Shown here piece after piece: positions 53,644 to 63,200 of a stretch of 64,000 nucleotides of DNA. The position numbers and the translations under genes were made by a program. The notes under the pieces are model-generated. The model searched no databases. It was not told the origin of the DNA and worked only from the letters and a program-made list of their open reading frames with translations. Source of the stretch: Pseudooceanicola nanhaiensis (GTDB lineage: Bacteria > Pseudomonadota > Alphaproteobacteria > Rhodobacterales > Rhodobacteraceae); contig NZ_JAIUZP010000016.1 of the NCBI RefSeq assembly GCF_020171315.1, positions 1 through 64,000 of the forward strand, given 5' to 3'. Position 1 is the stretch's first letter, and the number at the start of each line of letters is the position of its first letter.

Positions 53644-54729
53644 TCAGCCCCGGCGCAGCCAGTCTTCCAGCCGCGCCCGGAAGGCCGCATCAACCCCGGG
53701 CCCCGAGAGCCGCAGGGTCCCGTCGGCCTCGGCCTCCAGATGCACGGTGTCCTGCTCGGCCGCCCGCGGCGCGCGATCCTGCGCCTTGCCCCGCGCAGGC
53801 GTGCTGGCCTGCGTCCCCGCGGACTTGCCCCCGGAGGTCGCAGGTTGCCGCCCCTCGGTCATCAGCCGCTCCACCAGCGCCAGTTCCGCCGCCGGATCCG
53901 TGGGCGGGGCCGCGTCGAGCGCGGCGGCGATCCGCCCCGCCAGCGCCGGATCCGTCTCCAGCGCCTTGGCCAGGCTCAGACCGGCCCGTTCGCCGAGCGC
54001 CTCGGGGAACCGCAGCTGCCCGTCGAGCGCCCGGACGATGGTGACGAAGCTGCCGATCTTTGACCGCTTCGCCCGGGAGGCCGCGGCGAAGAGCCCCCGC
54101 AGCGCGGCCTGCACCGTCTCGAAGACGCCCTGGTCCGCCGCCTTGGCGGCGATGCGCGCGCGCTCGTAGTAGCTCAGCCCGACGCGGATCTCGTTCTCCT
54201 CGACCATGGCGACATAGGCCTCGGCCGAGACCTCGGGCCGGCGCAGCAGCGCCAGCACCCGGGCGAAGCGGGGCTCGCCGGTCTCTTCGTGCAGCCGCCG
54301 CAGGGCCCGGCAGCGCCGCCAGCCCGAGATCAGCCCGTAGCGCCCCTCGCCCAGGTCCACGACTTCGACGGGCGTCTGCTGGCCGCGGGCGCGCAGGCTC
54401 TCCATCAGGGCCTGCATCTCCTCCTCGTCCAGCGCCACCCGGTCGCGCACGAGATAGCCGCTCTCCACCGCGTCGAGCGGCAGTTCCAGCACCATGCGCC
54501 CCTCGGCGCGGGCGCGCTCCAGCGTCTCTGCCAGCTCACCCAGGGCCGCATGGGCCGAGGCCGAGCCCGCCATATCCGCCACCGGCGGCCGGGGCCGGGC
54601 AGGGGTGTCGGGCAGCGCGCCCGCACCGCCGCCGGCGGGAAAGATCGCCCGGGCCTCCGAGGCGGTCGCCGGCGGAGCAGAGGAGAGGTGATCGGGATTG
54701 GCCGGGGTCAGCCGTCTGCGCTTGGCCAT
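53644..54729 (-). CDS. parB: ParB partition protein
   Basis: A 361-residue ParB/Spo0J-family centromere-binding protein. The N-terminal 100 residues are a variable extension. The ParB domain follows with ALDEEEMQALMESLRARGQQ, GLISGWRRCRAL (equivalent to the GERR box) and MVEENEIRVGLSYYERARIA, then a helix-turn-helix region. AAGGAG six bases before the ATG at 54729. It lies 125 bp downstream of parA, with one parS-like site in between and another just past its own 3' end. Confidence 0.93.
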   Translation of the reverse strand: MAKRRRLTPANPDHLSSAPPATASEARAIFPAGGGAGALPDTPARPRPPVADMAGSASAHAALGELAETLERARAEGRMVLELPLDAVESGYLVRDRVALDEEEMQALMESLRARGQQTPVEVVDLGEGRYGLISGWRRCRALRRLHEETGEPRFARVLALLRRPEVSAEAYVAMVEENEIRVGLSYYERARIAAKAADQGVFETVQAALRGLFAAASRAKRSKIGSFVTIVRALDGQLRFPEALGERAGLSLAKALETDPALAGRIAAALDAAPPTDPAAELALVERLMTEGRQPATSGGKSAGTQASTPARGKAQDRAPRAAEQDTVHLEAEADGTLRLSGPGVDAAFRARLEDWLRRG

Positions 54730-54761
54730 GGGTCAGTCTCCTTTCCGCTGCGGGGCGAGGG

Positions 54762-54779
54762 TGTTTCGCGCGCGAAACA
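54762..54779. promoter_or_regulatory. parS: parS-like palindrome between parA and parB
   Basis: 18-bp perfect palindrome TGTTTCGCGCGCGAAACA (20 bp with flanking G/C), identical in its core to 53545-53562. It lies 33 bp upstream of the parB start. The pair flanking parB strongly suggests ParB binding sites. Confidence 0.85.
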
Positions 54780-54854
54780 CGGCCTCTCCGGGGGCCTCGG
54801 GCCCGGCAGTCACGGGGCGGGGATTCGCGGTTCCGGTGCTCACAGGACGGGGGC

Positions 54855-56246
54855 TCATTCCGCTGCCTCCCGCGCGGCCAGTTCGTCCCGCCGCCAGGCC
54901 CCGAGGAGGAGCCGCTTGAAGGCGGCATAGGTCTCGTCGAAGGTCTCGCGACCACGGGCGTAGGTCTCGCGGTTGAAGTCGCGGTAATCGGCCTCGTAGA
55001 TGCCCTGAACCTGTTCGCCCGCCTGCCCGATCAGCGCGGTGAAATCCTGCCGGTGCGGGCTGAGCGTCTGGCCGAGGTAGCTTTGCATCAGGGCGGCCAG
55101 TTCCGCCTGCTGCATGCCGTCATAGCGGGTGATGACCGCACGCACCGCATCCCATTCGAAGCTCAGCTCGGCCCGGCCAAGCGCCCGGGCGGCCATGTTC
55201 TCCGCCTCCTCGATCGAGGCGAAGGTGGAATGCAGCATGTCGAAGAACCGCCCCGTGGAATCGAATTCGAGGAAGGAGGCCCCGAGCGGCACGAGGACGA
55301 TGTCCGCCGCGGCCAGCCCGTTGATCGTCAGGTAGCCGAGGGCAGGGGGCGTATCCACGAAGATGATGTCGTAGGCGTCGAGCAGCCCGTCCGCCTCCAG
55401 CCCCTCGCCGAGCGCATCCCACAGCTTCCAGCCCCGGCCCTGGATCCGCCAGACGGGGATCTGGAACTCGGCCCAGTAGAGGTTCAGCTGGGCGCCGATC
55501 AGGTCGATATTGGGCCAGTGGGTCGGCTGGACGAGGTCGGAGGCCTTCGCCTTGAGCGCCTCGGTCAGCGTGTCGTCGAGCGGCTGCGGCGCCTCGCCCC
55601 GGTCCAGCCGGCGCTGGTTCTCGCCGCGCAGGTGCTGGGCGTAGTGCCGGGCCAGCAGCGGGAAGACGGTCTGCCATTCATCGGCGACCTTGCCGCCGAA
55701 GATCGAGGTCATCGACCCCTGGCTGTCGAGGTCGACCACCAGCACCCGGTAGCCGTCGAGGGCGGCGGACATGGCGAGATGGGCCGCGGTCGAGGTCTTG
55801 CCGACCCCGCCCTTGAAGTTCGCCACGGCGACGATCTTGGCGGGCTGGCCCTCGGGGCGCCAGGGCAGGTAGTTCTTGGCCTTGGAGCCCTCGGCCGCGA
55901 AATGGGCCCGCAGGCGGAGCACCTCGTCGAGGGTGAACCACTTGGCCCCGCCCTCGGTCTCCGAGCGGCCCTGGGGCAGGTCGGGGTTCTGTTTCAGCAC
56001 CCGGCGGAAATGGCCCTGGGCCACGGGGATCAGGTAGCGGGTGATCTCCCAGGTGGAGAAGAGCCGCAGGCTGCGCCGGCCGTCCTCTTCCAGCCCGCGC
56101 CCGGCGAGGTCCTGGCGGCCCCGGTCACAGGCCTGGGCGATGGCGCCGAAGCCCGCGGTGTCCGTCGGCGTGCCGAGCGCCTCGAGCGCGGCATCGGGAT
56201 CGATGTTGAAATAGGGGGGCGTTCCGCCTGTCCGGTCCGTCTTCAT
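54855..56246 (-). CDS. parA: ParA partition ATPase
   Basis: A 463-residue ParA with an N-terminal DNA-binding extension (STWEITRYLIPVAQGHFRRV, a MerR-like helix-turn-helix). This large form usually autoregulates its operon. The deviant Walker A is FKGGVGKTS (residues 144-152), followed by VVDLDSQGSM and FVDTPPALGYLT. ATG 56246 is preferred (GAGGG upstream) over a start 20 codons earlier that would cross the operator-like palindrome. It is divergent from repA across a 452-bp region. Confidence 0.95.
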   Translation of the reverse strand: MKTDRTGGTPPYFNIDPDAALEALGTPTDTAGFGAIAQACDRGRQDLAGRGLEEDGRRSLRLFSTWEITRYLIPVAQGHFRRVLKQNPDLPQGRSETEGGAKWFTLDEVLRLRAHFAAEGSKAKNYLPWRPEGQPAKIVAVANFKGGVGKTSTAAHLAMSAALDGYRVLVVDLDSQGSMTSIFGGKVADEWQTVFPLLARHYAQHLRGENQRRLDRGEAPQPLDDTLTEALKAKASDLVQPTHWPNIDLIGAQLNLYWAEFQIPVWRIQGRGWKLWDALGEGLEADGLLDAYDIIFVDTPPALGYLTINGLAAADIVLVPLGASFLEFDSTGRFFDMLHSTFASIEEAENMAARALGRAELSFEWDAVRAVITRYDGMQQAELAALMQSYLGQTLSPHRQDFTALIGQAGEQVQGIYEADYRDFNRETYARGRETFDETYAAFKRLLLGAWRRDELAAREAAE

Positions 56247-56262
56247 GCTGCCCTCGATGTTC

Positions 56263-56294
56263 GCTGTTTTTGGTATCATACCTAAAAAGGCAGC
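56263..56294. promoter_or_regulatory. Inverted repeat upstream of parA, likely ParA operator
   Basis: GGTATCATACC is a perfect core (centre at 56277), extended by TTTTT/AAAAA and GCTG/CAGC arms to an imperfect 32-bp inverted repeat ending about 17 bp before the parA ATG. The position fits autorepression by the ParA helix-turn-helix; ParB binding is another option. Confidence 0.55.
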
Positions 56295-56500
56295 ACATGG
56301 AAGCATTGCCGATACACGCCTTTATTTCTCTTCAAATTCAAGAGCTTTCCGGGCGTGTTCCGATGCGGTGCTGCGCAGCTTTTCGACAGCCGCGATCTTT
56401 TTGCCTGTTATATTCGGTTAGTTTATTCGTTACGGGATCGGGGGTGACCTTTCAGGCCCTTGGGATTCAAGGGGAATTCGTGCAATCCCGGGGGCGTGCC

Positions 56501-56623
56501 GACTCTGAAACCACGCTGGGGTGACTCTGATCCCACGAGCAGGCGATTCCGATCCGCCGAAGCCGCGCTGGACGGGTCCTGTGGATAAATCTAAGTTGGG
56601 TGTCACTGAAACGCCGTTGGGCG
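56501..56623 (+). repeat. Four 22-bp iteron-like repeats
   Basis: Three abut at 56501, 56523 and 56545, and a fourth starts at 56602. Consensus opens GACTCTGA and continues with C and CG at fixed positions. Pairwise matches I counted are 14 to 15 of 22. Iterons upstream of a rep gene normally bind the initiator and set copy number. Confidence 0.65.
56580..56588 (-). promoter_or_regulatory. Perfect DnaA box
   Basis: TGTGGATAA on the plus strand is the exact complement of the DnaA consensus TTATCCACA. It lies between the third and fourth iteron-like repeats. Confidence 0.75.
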
Positions 56624-56698
56624 GATTCGGGGCGAGAGCGGCAAACGACCGGTTCAAGAGGGGAAGACCCCCGACCGGCAGGACAGGGCAGGCGGATC

Positions 56699-57727
56699 AT
56701 GGCTCAGGCCAGCGACAGGGGCGCGGGAGCGCGCGGGCTTCTGCCCGAGCGACATCCGACCGCCGATTTCTTCGTCTGCGATATCTTCGACGCCACCCCC
56801 AAGGACGACCTGGGCAGCATGGAGCATCCGCTCTTCTCGCTCTCCACCCGGCCGGACCGGCGCATCCTGACCTACGCCCACAACGGGGTCACCGTGGAGG
56901 TCACCCCCAGCGTGAAGGGCCGGGCGACGATCCACGACAAGGACATCCTGATCTACTGCGTGAGCCAGCTCATGGCGGCGCTCAATGCGGGGCGCGAGGT
57001 CGGGCGCACGCTGCAGATCCGCGCCCACGACCTGCTGGTGGCCACCAACCGCGATACCAGCGGCGACAGCTACACCCGGCTGCGCGGCGCCTTCGAGCGG
57101 CTGGCGGGCACGCGGATCACCACCAACCTCGAGACCGGCGGGCTGGAGACCACGAGCGGCTTCGGCCTGATCGAGAGCTGGGAGATCGTGCGCCGCTCGC
57201 GGGGCGGGCGGATGGTCTCGGTCATGGTGACGCTGAGCGACTGGCTCTACCGCGCGGTGCTGGCGAAATCGGTCCTGACGCTGAGCCGGGATTACTTCCG
57301 CCTGCGCAAGCCGCTGGAGCGGCGGATCTACGAGTTGGCGCGCAAGCACTGCGGCCGCCAGCCGGACTGGACGATCTCGGTTCCGGTGCTACACAAGAAG
57401 GCAGGCTCGGCCGCGCCGGTCCGGGTGTTCCGCGCCGCCCTGCGCCGGATGATCGAGGAGGCGAACCTGCCCGATTACAGCATGACGGAAGAGCCCGGCG
57501 ACCTGATCCGCTTTGCCCGCCGCACCGCCGCCCCGACGGCGGCCCAGGGCGGGCCGGTCCTGTCGCAGGAGGCGCTCGACGAGGCCCGGCGGCTGGCACC
57601 GGGGCGCGACGTCTATGCGCTGGAGGCGGAATGGCGCGGCTTCTGGGACAGCACCGGGCGGGTGCGGCTCTCCTCTCCGGACCGGGCCTTCCTGGCCTGG
57701 GTGAAGGGCAGGGCGAGCCGCCCATGA
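56699..57727 (+). CDS. repA: Replication initiator protein A (RepA, PF10134-like)
   Basis: A 342-residue initiator. Family blocks recognised are DFFVCDIFDATPKDDLGSME, PLFSLSTRPDRRI, IHDKDILIYCVSQLMAALN, TRLRGAFERLAGTRITTN and SRDYFRLRKPLERRIYELAR. It matches the RepA initiator of Rhodobacterales plasmids, defined by this protein plus divergent parAB. ATG 56699 is chosen where family resemblance begins. Its stop overlaps the start of a glycosyltransferase by 4 bp. Confidence 0.93.
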   Translation: MAQASDRGAGARGLLPERHPTADFFVCDIFDATPKDDLGSMEHPLFSLSTRPDRRILTYAHNGVTVEVTPSVKGRATIHDKDILIYCVSQLMAALNAGREVGRTLQIRAHDLLVATNRDTSGDSYTRLRGAFERLAGTRITTNLETGGLETTSGFGLIESWEIVRRSRGGRMVSVMVTLSDWLYRAVLAKSVLTLSRDYFRLRKPLERRIYELARKHCGRQPDWTISVPVLHKKAGSAAPVRVFRAALRRMIEEANLPDYSMTEEPGDLIRFARRTAAPTAAQGGPVLSQEALDEARRLAPGRDVYALEAEWRGFWDSTGRVRLSSPDRAFLAWVKGRASRP

Positions 57728-60126
57728 CCCAGAGCCCGACCGACTGCACAGAGGGGCCTGCAGGGGGGGCCGCGCCCCTGGCCCCGACCGATGCGGTCCC
57801 CACGCCCCAGACCGGCCCTCAGGTCGACACCCCGGCGGGCACGGTCCCGGCGATCTCGGTCATCGTGCCGGTCTACAACGTGAAGGCCCATGTGGCGGCC
57901 TGCCTCGCCTCGCTCCGCGCGCAGAGCTTCACTGACTTCGAGGCGATCGTCATCGACGATGGCTCCACCGATGGCAGCGGGGCGCTGGCCGCCGAGGCCG
58001 TCGCGGGGGATCCCCGCTTCCGGGTGATCCGGCAGGAGAATGCCGGGCTGTCAGCGGCGCGCAATGCCGGGCTCGATCTCGCCCGCGGCAGCTTCCTCGC
58101 CTTCCTCGACAGCGACGACCGGCTGGCGCCGGCGTTCCTCGAGCGGATGCACGGGGTGCTGGCGCAGAGCGACAGCGACTGGGTCGCCTGCGCGATCCGC
58201 TTCGTCGGGGCGGATGGCAAGGGCAAGGCCCATCCCGGGGTGCACGGGGCGCAGGACATGACCGGCTTTGCCGGGCTCAACCGCGTCGCCCTGACCGACT
58301 GGCGCGAGGTGGTGCGGATCTTTCCCTCGGCCTGGAACAAGCTCTACCGCCGCAGCCTCGTCGAAGGGCTGCGCTTCGACGAGGGGCTGAACTACGAGGA
58401 CCACGCCTTCTACTGGCGCGCCGCGGCCCGGACCGACCATATCCTCCACCTCTCCGAGCCGCTCTATGTCTCGACCCAGGGCCGGCCGGGGCAGATCACC
58501 CGGGACGGGTCGGACCGGGTCTTCGAACAGTTCGACGTGCTGGAGATCCTGCGCGGGGTCCTCGCGCAGGACGCTTCCGGGACCGCGTCCAAGACTGAGT
58601 CCAAGACCGGGGCGCCAAAGACCGGGGCCCCCAAGACCGGCGCGCGCGAGGCCTTCGCCGAGATCGCCACGCGGCTGACCTTCGAGCGCTACGTGGCCAT
58701 CACCGATCCCGCGCGGCGGGCGCGTTTCGCCGATCGGGCGGCGGCGCTGCTGGCGGAGGATCCCGTCTCCCCCGAGCGGGCCGAGCGGCTGGGGGTTCCG
58801 GCTTCCTGGTGCGCGCGGATGGCGGGGGAGCTGCCGCTGAGCGTGGTGATCCCCTCCGACGGCAATCTGGGTCCGCTGCGGGAGACGCTGCAGGCGCTGG
58901 CCGGGCAGCACCTGCGCGATTTCGAGACCCTCGTCGTGCTCGACGGCACCCCGGGCCTCGTGCCCGGCAGCGCGCCGCAGCCGCTTCTGGAGGGGCCGCA
59001 GGGGCTGGAGCCCCCGGCCCTCGCCCCGGAACGGGCCGCGCTCTTTGCCGCCGTGGCCGGGCTGCAGGGCGCCTCGCTGATCGGGGACAGCGGGCGCGGC
59101 GTGGCCGCGGCGCGCAACCGCGGGCTGGAGGCGGCCCGGGGCGGGGCGGTGCTCTTCCTCGATGCGGGCGACCGCCTGCCGCCGGCGGCGCTGGAAAGCT
59201 GGCTCAACCGCCTGCGCCGGAGCGGGGCCGAACTCGGCTTTGCCGGGATGATCATGGGCGATGACACCGAGCACCCCCACAGCGGGCTGCACGAGCCTTT
59301 CCTGCGCCCGGGGATGCCCGCGGGCACGGGGCCGCGCCCCGGCGCGGAACCGGAGGCCCCGGAGACGGAGCAAGCAGAGACGGGGGCCTCCGAGACCGGA
59401 CAGCCCGGGCCCGGAAAACCCGAGACGGGGAGCCCGGTTCCGGGAGACACCCCCGAAGCCATCCGTGCGACGGAAGCGGAGACGGCCAGGGCGGCCATCC
59501 CCCCCAGCTGGGGCCCGCCGCCGCCGCAGGGCGGCGCCACCGCGGGCCTGCCGCCGGAGCGCGAGGATGCGCTGCGGATCCACGCCCATCCCTCGGCCAA
59601 GCTCTTCGACCGGGCCTTCCTGCTGCGCGAGGGGCTGCGCTTTGCCCCCGAGCCGCTGTCCTCTTGGACCTTCCTGGCCGCGGCCCTGTCCCGGGCGGAC
59701 CGGATCGTGGCGTTGGGGCCGGCGCGGGTGCGCATCGCGGTGCGGGCCGAAACCCGGCTGTCCTGGCGCGCGCCGGTCCCGGCGGAGGCGCTTGCCGCCG
59801 CCGTGCGGCGCACCCAGGCGGCGGGCGGCCTCGAGGCCGCGCAGGCGGCCCGGCTCTTCGTCCGGGCGGTCTGGGAGAAGGCGAATTTCGCGGAGTTTGC
59901 CGATCCGGAGGCACGAGAGGCCTTCCTGACCGCGGCCCGCGCAGAGCTGACCGGCTTCCTGCCGGACGGGGCCGATGCCGGGCCTGAGGCATGGCCCCAG
60001 ACTTGGCCGCTCGACCCCTACGTGGGGCCCTGGCTGCAACGCCGCCTTGGGCTGGCGGGGCCGGAGACCCCTGCGGAAACCCCCACTGGTACCGGGACAG
60101 TTACGGGGACTGGCACCGGGACCTGA
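57724..60126 (+). CDS. Tandem GT2 glycosyltransferase
   Basis: An 800-residue protein with two GT-A domains. Domain 1 (about residues 44-280) is complete: ISVIVPVYNVKAHV, VIDDGSTDGSG, QENAGLSAARNAGLD and LDSDDR as the metal motif. After a KTGAP-repeat linker, domain 2 (from about residue 375) begins LSVVIPSDGNLGPLRETL, but its motif reads LDAGDR, so Asp is lost at the second position. A 70-residue Pro/Glu/Thr/Gly-rich insert follows. The start overlaps the repA stop by 4 bp (ATGA), so it probably shares the repA transcript. Followed by a terminator. Confidence 0.85.
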   Translation: MTQSPTDCTEGPAGGAAPLAPTDAVPTPQTGPQVDTPAGTVPAISVIVPVYNVKAHVAACLASLRAQSFTDFEAIVIDDGSTDGSGALAAEAVAGDPRFRVIRQENAGLSAARNAGLDLARGSFLAFLDSDDRLAPAFLERMHGVLAQSDSDWVACAIRFVGADGKGKAHPGVHGAQDMTGFAGLNRVALTDWREVVRIFPSAWNKLYRRSLVEGLRFDEGLNYEDHAFYWRAAARTDHILHLSEPLYVSTQGRPGQITRDGSDRVFEQFDVLEILRGVLAQDASGTASKTESKTGAPKTGAPKTGAREAFAEIATRLTFERYVAITDPARRARFADRAAALLAEDPVSPERAERLGVPASWCARMAGELPLSVVIPSDGNLGPLRETLQALAGQHLRDFETLVVLDGTPGLVPGSAPQPLLEGPQGLEPPALAPERAALFAAVAGLQGASLIGDSGRGVAAARNRGLEAARGGAVLFLDAGDRLPPAALESWLNRLRRSGAELGFAGMIMGDDTEHPHSGLHEPFLRPGMPAGTGPRPGAEPEAPETEQAETGASETGQPGPGKPETGSPVPGDTPEAIRATEAETARAAIPPSWGPPPPQGGATAGLPPEREDALRIHAHPSAKLFDRAFLLREGLRFAPEPLSSWTFLAAALSRADRIVALGPARVRIAVRAETRLSWRAPVPAEALAAAVRRTQAAGGLEAAQAARLFVRAVWEKANFAEFADPEAREAFLTAARAELTGFLPDGADAGPEAWPQTWPLDPYVGPWLQRRLGLAGPETPAETPTGTGTVTGTGTGT

Positions 60127-60189
60127 CCGGCGGGGCAGGCCCGGTTCAGACCCCGGCCCGCTCCCTGTGCGTCAGGCCCCGAAACGGCG

Positions 60190-60217
60190 AAGGCCCGGCG
60201 GTGAGGCCGGGCCTTTT
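60190..60217 (+). terminator. Rho-independent terminator after the tandem GT2 gene
   Basis: AAGGCCCGGC/GCCGGGCCTT, 10-bp stem with a 6-nt loop, ending in TTTT. It lies 63 bp after the stop. Confidence 0.82.
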
Positions 60218-60227
60218 CATTGCGGGG

Positions 60228-60272
60228 TCAGGCCAATTCTGTTCAGGCCAATTCTGCTCAGGCCAGCACTGC
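60228..60272. repeat. 15-bp tandem repeat, three copies
   Basis: TCAGGCCAATTCTGT, TCAGGCCAATTCTGC and TCAGGCCAGCACTGC lie head to tail, ending 5 bp from the stop of the leftward glycosyltransferase. The period is a multiple of three, but the copies lie outside the coding frame. Confidence 0.8.
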
Positions 60273-60277
60273 CCGGA

Positions 60278-63200
60278 TCAGCCCAGAAGGGCCCGGACCG
60301 GGGCGCTGTCGCGCCATGGCACAGAGACCTGCGGATCGTGCAGGCTGAGCCCGCCTTCGCTGAGGGCGGCGAGGTAGAGCCGGTATTCTTCGGCTGCGTT
60401 GAAGTGCAGGCCGCGATCCACCTCGTCGCGCACGCGGGCCTCGAAGGCCGCGTCGTACTTGAAGTGGCAGAAGACCAGTTCCTGCTCGGCGACCTGCCCC
60501 TCGGCCATGAAGTGCAGCCCCTCGGAGAAGCGCATCCACGGCATGTAGCGCACCAGCGCGTATTTCTGCGCGAGGTAGAGCAGCGGGCGGCTGCCCGGCA
60601 GGATACGATGCCGTACGGAGCTGGCCAGCGTCCGGTCGTTGGAGAAGACGCCGCGATAGGGGCCCATCTCCAGCAGCGGATCGCGGTCGGTGAACCCGGC
60701 CTTCTCGAAGGGCGAGCCCTCGGAGAGATCGGCCTCGGACAGCGGCCCCTGCGGGTACATGTCGACCATCTGCAACCGCACCGCATCCGCCGTGCCGAGG
60801 GCGCCGCCGGTCACGTAGCCGGGCAGGGAGGGCTTGGCCGCGTCCCAGCCGGGATAGACGATCAGCTCGTCGATATCGGCCACCAGGCTCCAGCGGCCGG
60901 TCCGCAGGCTGGCCATCAGGGTCAGCTGCCAGGTCGTGCCATAGGCGCCCACGTTGTAGTGGGTGTCGCAGGAGAAGGTGACGCAGTCGGGCTGCTCGAG
61001 CAGGAATTCCCGGCTGCCGTCATCGGAGAGGTTGTCCACGAAGAGGAAGCAGGTGACCCCGAGCGCCCGGTAATGGGCGAGGAAGACCGGCAGCCGGTCG
61101 AGCTCGTTGTGGCAGACGCAGATCACCGCGAGATCGGCGGCGTTGAGCTCGGCCAGCCGGGCCTCGTCGCTCATCAGCTCCAGCTGGTTGCTGTTGAAGC
61201 CGAGCCCGGCGCGCTGGAACGTCGGCCAGAGCTTGCGCGGCAGCAGCGTGGGCAGGTTGCGGGCCCCGTGGGTCCAGCCCTGTGCCGTCTCGGTGTCGAG
61301 ATGGATCATCTTGCAGGGCGAGGCGGCGGAGGGCAGGAAGTAGTTGTCCCACCGCATCACCGGCTGGGCCGGGCCATGGGTGCGGCGCCAGATCGAGGTG
61401 TAGTAATCCTCGGAGCCGACGTTGATGCCGCGCATGTTCAGCAGGTCGCCGGCCATCTTGTCCTCCATGAAGGAGGAATGCACCAACCGCTGCCCCTCGG
61501 GGGAGCGCGCCGCCAGCAGCAGGGCCTGCATCGCGCGGCGGCTGAGCATGTAGCCCCCGCCGCCATCGGCATAGGAGGAGGGCTCGGGCGACTTGTCGAG
61601 TTCCATACGCCCGCGTTCGCTGCGCGATTTCTCGTGGTGCCAGGCGCGGTTCATCGAGCCGGGATCACGGGTGATGTGGCGGCCGTAGTAGTGGAACTTG
61701 CGGTAGCTCTGGCTGAAGAAATACTCGTCGACGTTGACGAAGCAGTCGTCGTCGATCTTCAGCATGTAGCTGAAGTCGGTGTTCTCGTAGACCCATTCGA
61801 CGGTCTTGAGCGTCTTCTGCGGCAGCCCCTCGTAATCGTCGGGCGCATCGAGATGGACGATGTCGCCCTCGATCCGGCCGTCCCCGTCGCCCACCACGAT
61901 GACATAGGGAATGCCGAGCGCCTCGAGGTCGGCCAGCCAGCTGGCCCGCATCGGCGGGATCCGGGTCTCGAGGTAGGGCAGGCAGGAGAAGACGGTGACC
62001 AGCGTGTCGAAGAGCGGCGAGCGCGCGGCCCAGCCGGGCCGGTCCAGCGGCGCGACGGGCATCAGCTCGTCGTTGTCGCCGCGCTGCGGGAAGAGCGACA
62101 GGGCGGCCAGCGCCGCGGGCGAGGGCGTCGCGGCCACGGTCCGGTCCAGCGCGGTCAGCGCGCTCTGCAGGCAGGGCGCGGCGATCACGGCCTCATGCAT
62201 CTGCGGCGGCATCGCGTCGAGGATCGCGCTCAGGTGCGCCAGCACCTGTGCGGCGTGATCCTCGGCCCCGAGGCGCACCAGCCCCTCGAGGGTCAGCAGG
62301 CCGAGGCTGAGGCCGACGTAGCCGCTGGCCTGGCCCGAGAGCTTGCGCAGCCGGGGCATCAGCTGGTCGAGCGCGGTCGCGATCTCCTCGGCCGGGGCGC
62401 CGGCCTCGATCCGGGACAGCAGGGCGAAGATGCCGCGGCTGCTGTCACCCTGGGCCTGGTAGTAGGGCGCCTTGTCGACGTTGTTCCAGCGCTGGCGCAG
62501 GGCGTTGCGCGCGGTCTGGGCCAGGGCGGCGTCCTCGGGCGCGCCGGGGGCGGCCAGCACCCGCAGCGCGGTCTCGGTAGGGTCCTGTCCGCTGGCGCGG
62601 ATCCCGTCGTAGAGCCCGGCCTGCCCGGACGTGGCGAGACCGGAGGGGCCCAGCACCTCGCGCTGCACGCGCGGCAGGTCGATGGCCTCGACGGCGGCAA
62701 AGACGGCCAGGGCCTCGGCCAGGGCCGCGGGGGCGGCGGGGGTGCCACGCAGGTGGCCCTCGATCACCGCGAAGGCCCGTTCGCCCGCGGCAAGGTCCGG
62801 GGACATGCGCAGGCGCCCGCTGTCGGCGACGGCGCGCAGGCGCTGCCAGAAGCTCCGCGACAGGCCGAAGCAGCGCAGGGCGAAGCTGGTCGTATTGTGC
62901 TCGAAGATGTCGGGCTGGCGGCTGCCGAGCTCGAGCAGGGCCACCACGGAGGCGATCATCTGCTCGCAGGGCAGGCGCCAGTAGCTCTGGGCCAGCCCTT
63001 CGGCGAGGGTCATGTAGCTGCGGATGATCGTATCGACATGCCGGTCGTCCCAGGGGTTGGGCTCACGCTCGGCCAGTTGTCGCAGGGTCCAGCCCAGCGT
63101 GGCCGGGGACACCCGGGCGCCGCGGATATGGGCCAGGTCCTCGAAGGCCTTCGCCAGGTCCGCCAGTTTGCCGCCGAGCAGCAGGAAGGGCAGGCGCAGG

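Larger units (their letters stand above)
56247..56698. other. Probable replication origin region between parA and repA
   Basis: No gene in 452 bp. From parA outward it holds an operator-like palindrome, an AT-rich stretch (about 56310-56440), direct 22-bp repeats, a perfect DnaA box and the repA leader. This is the expected content of an iteron-type plasmid origin. Confidence 0.7.
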
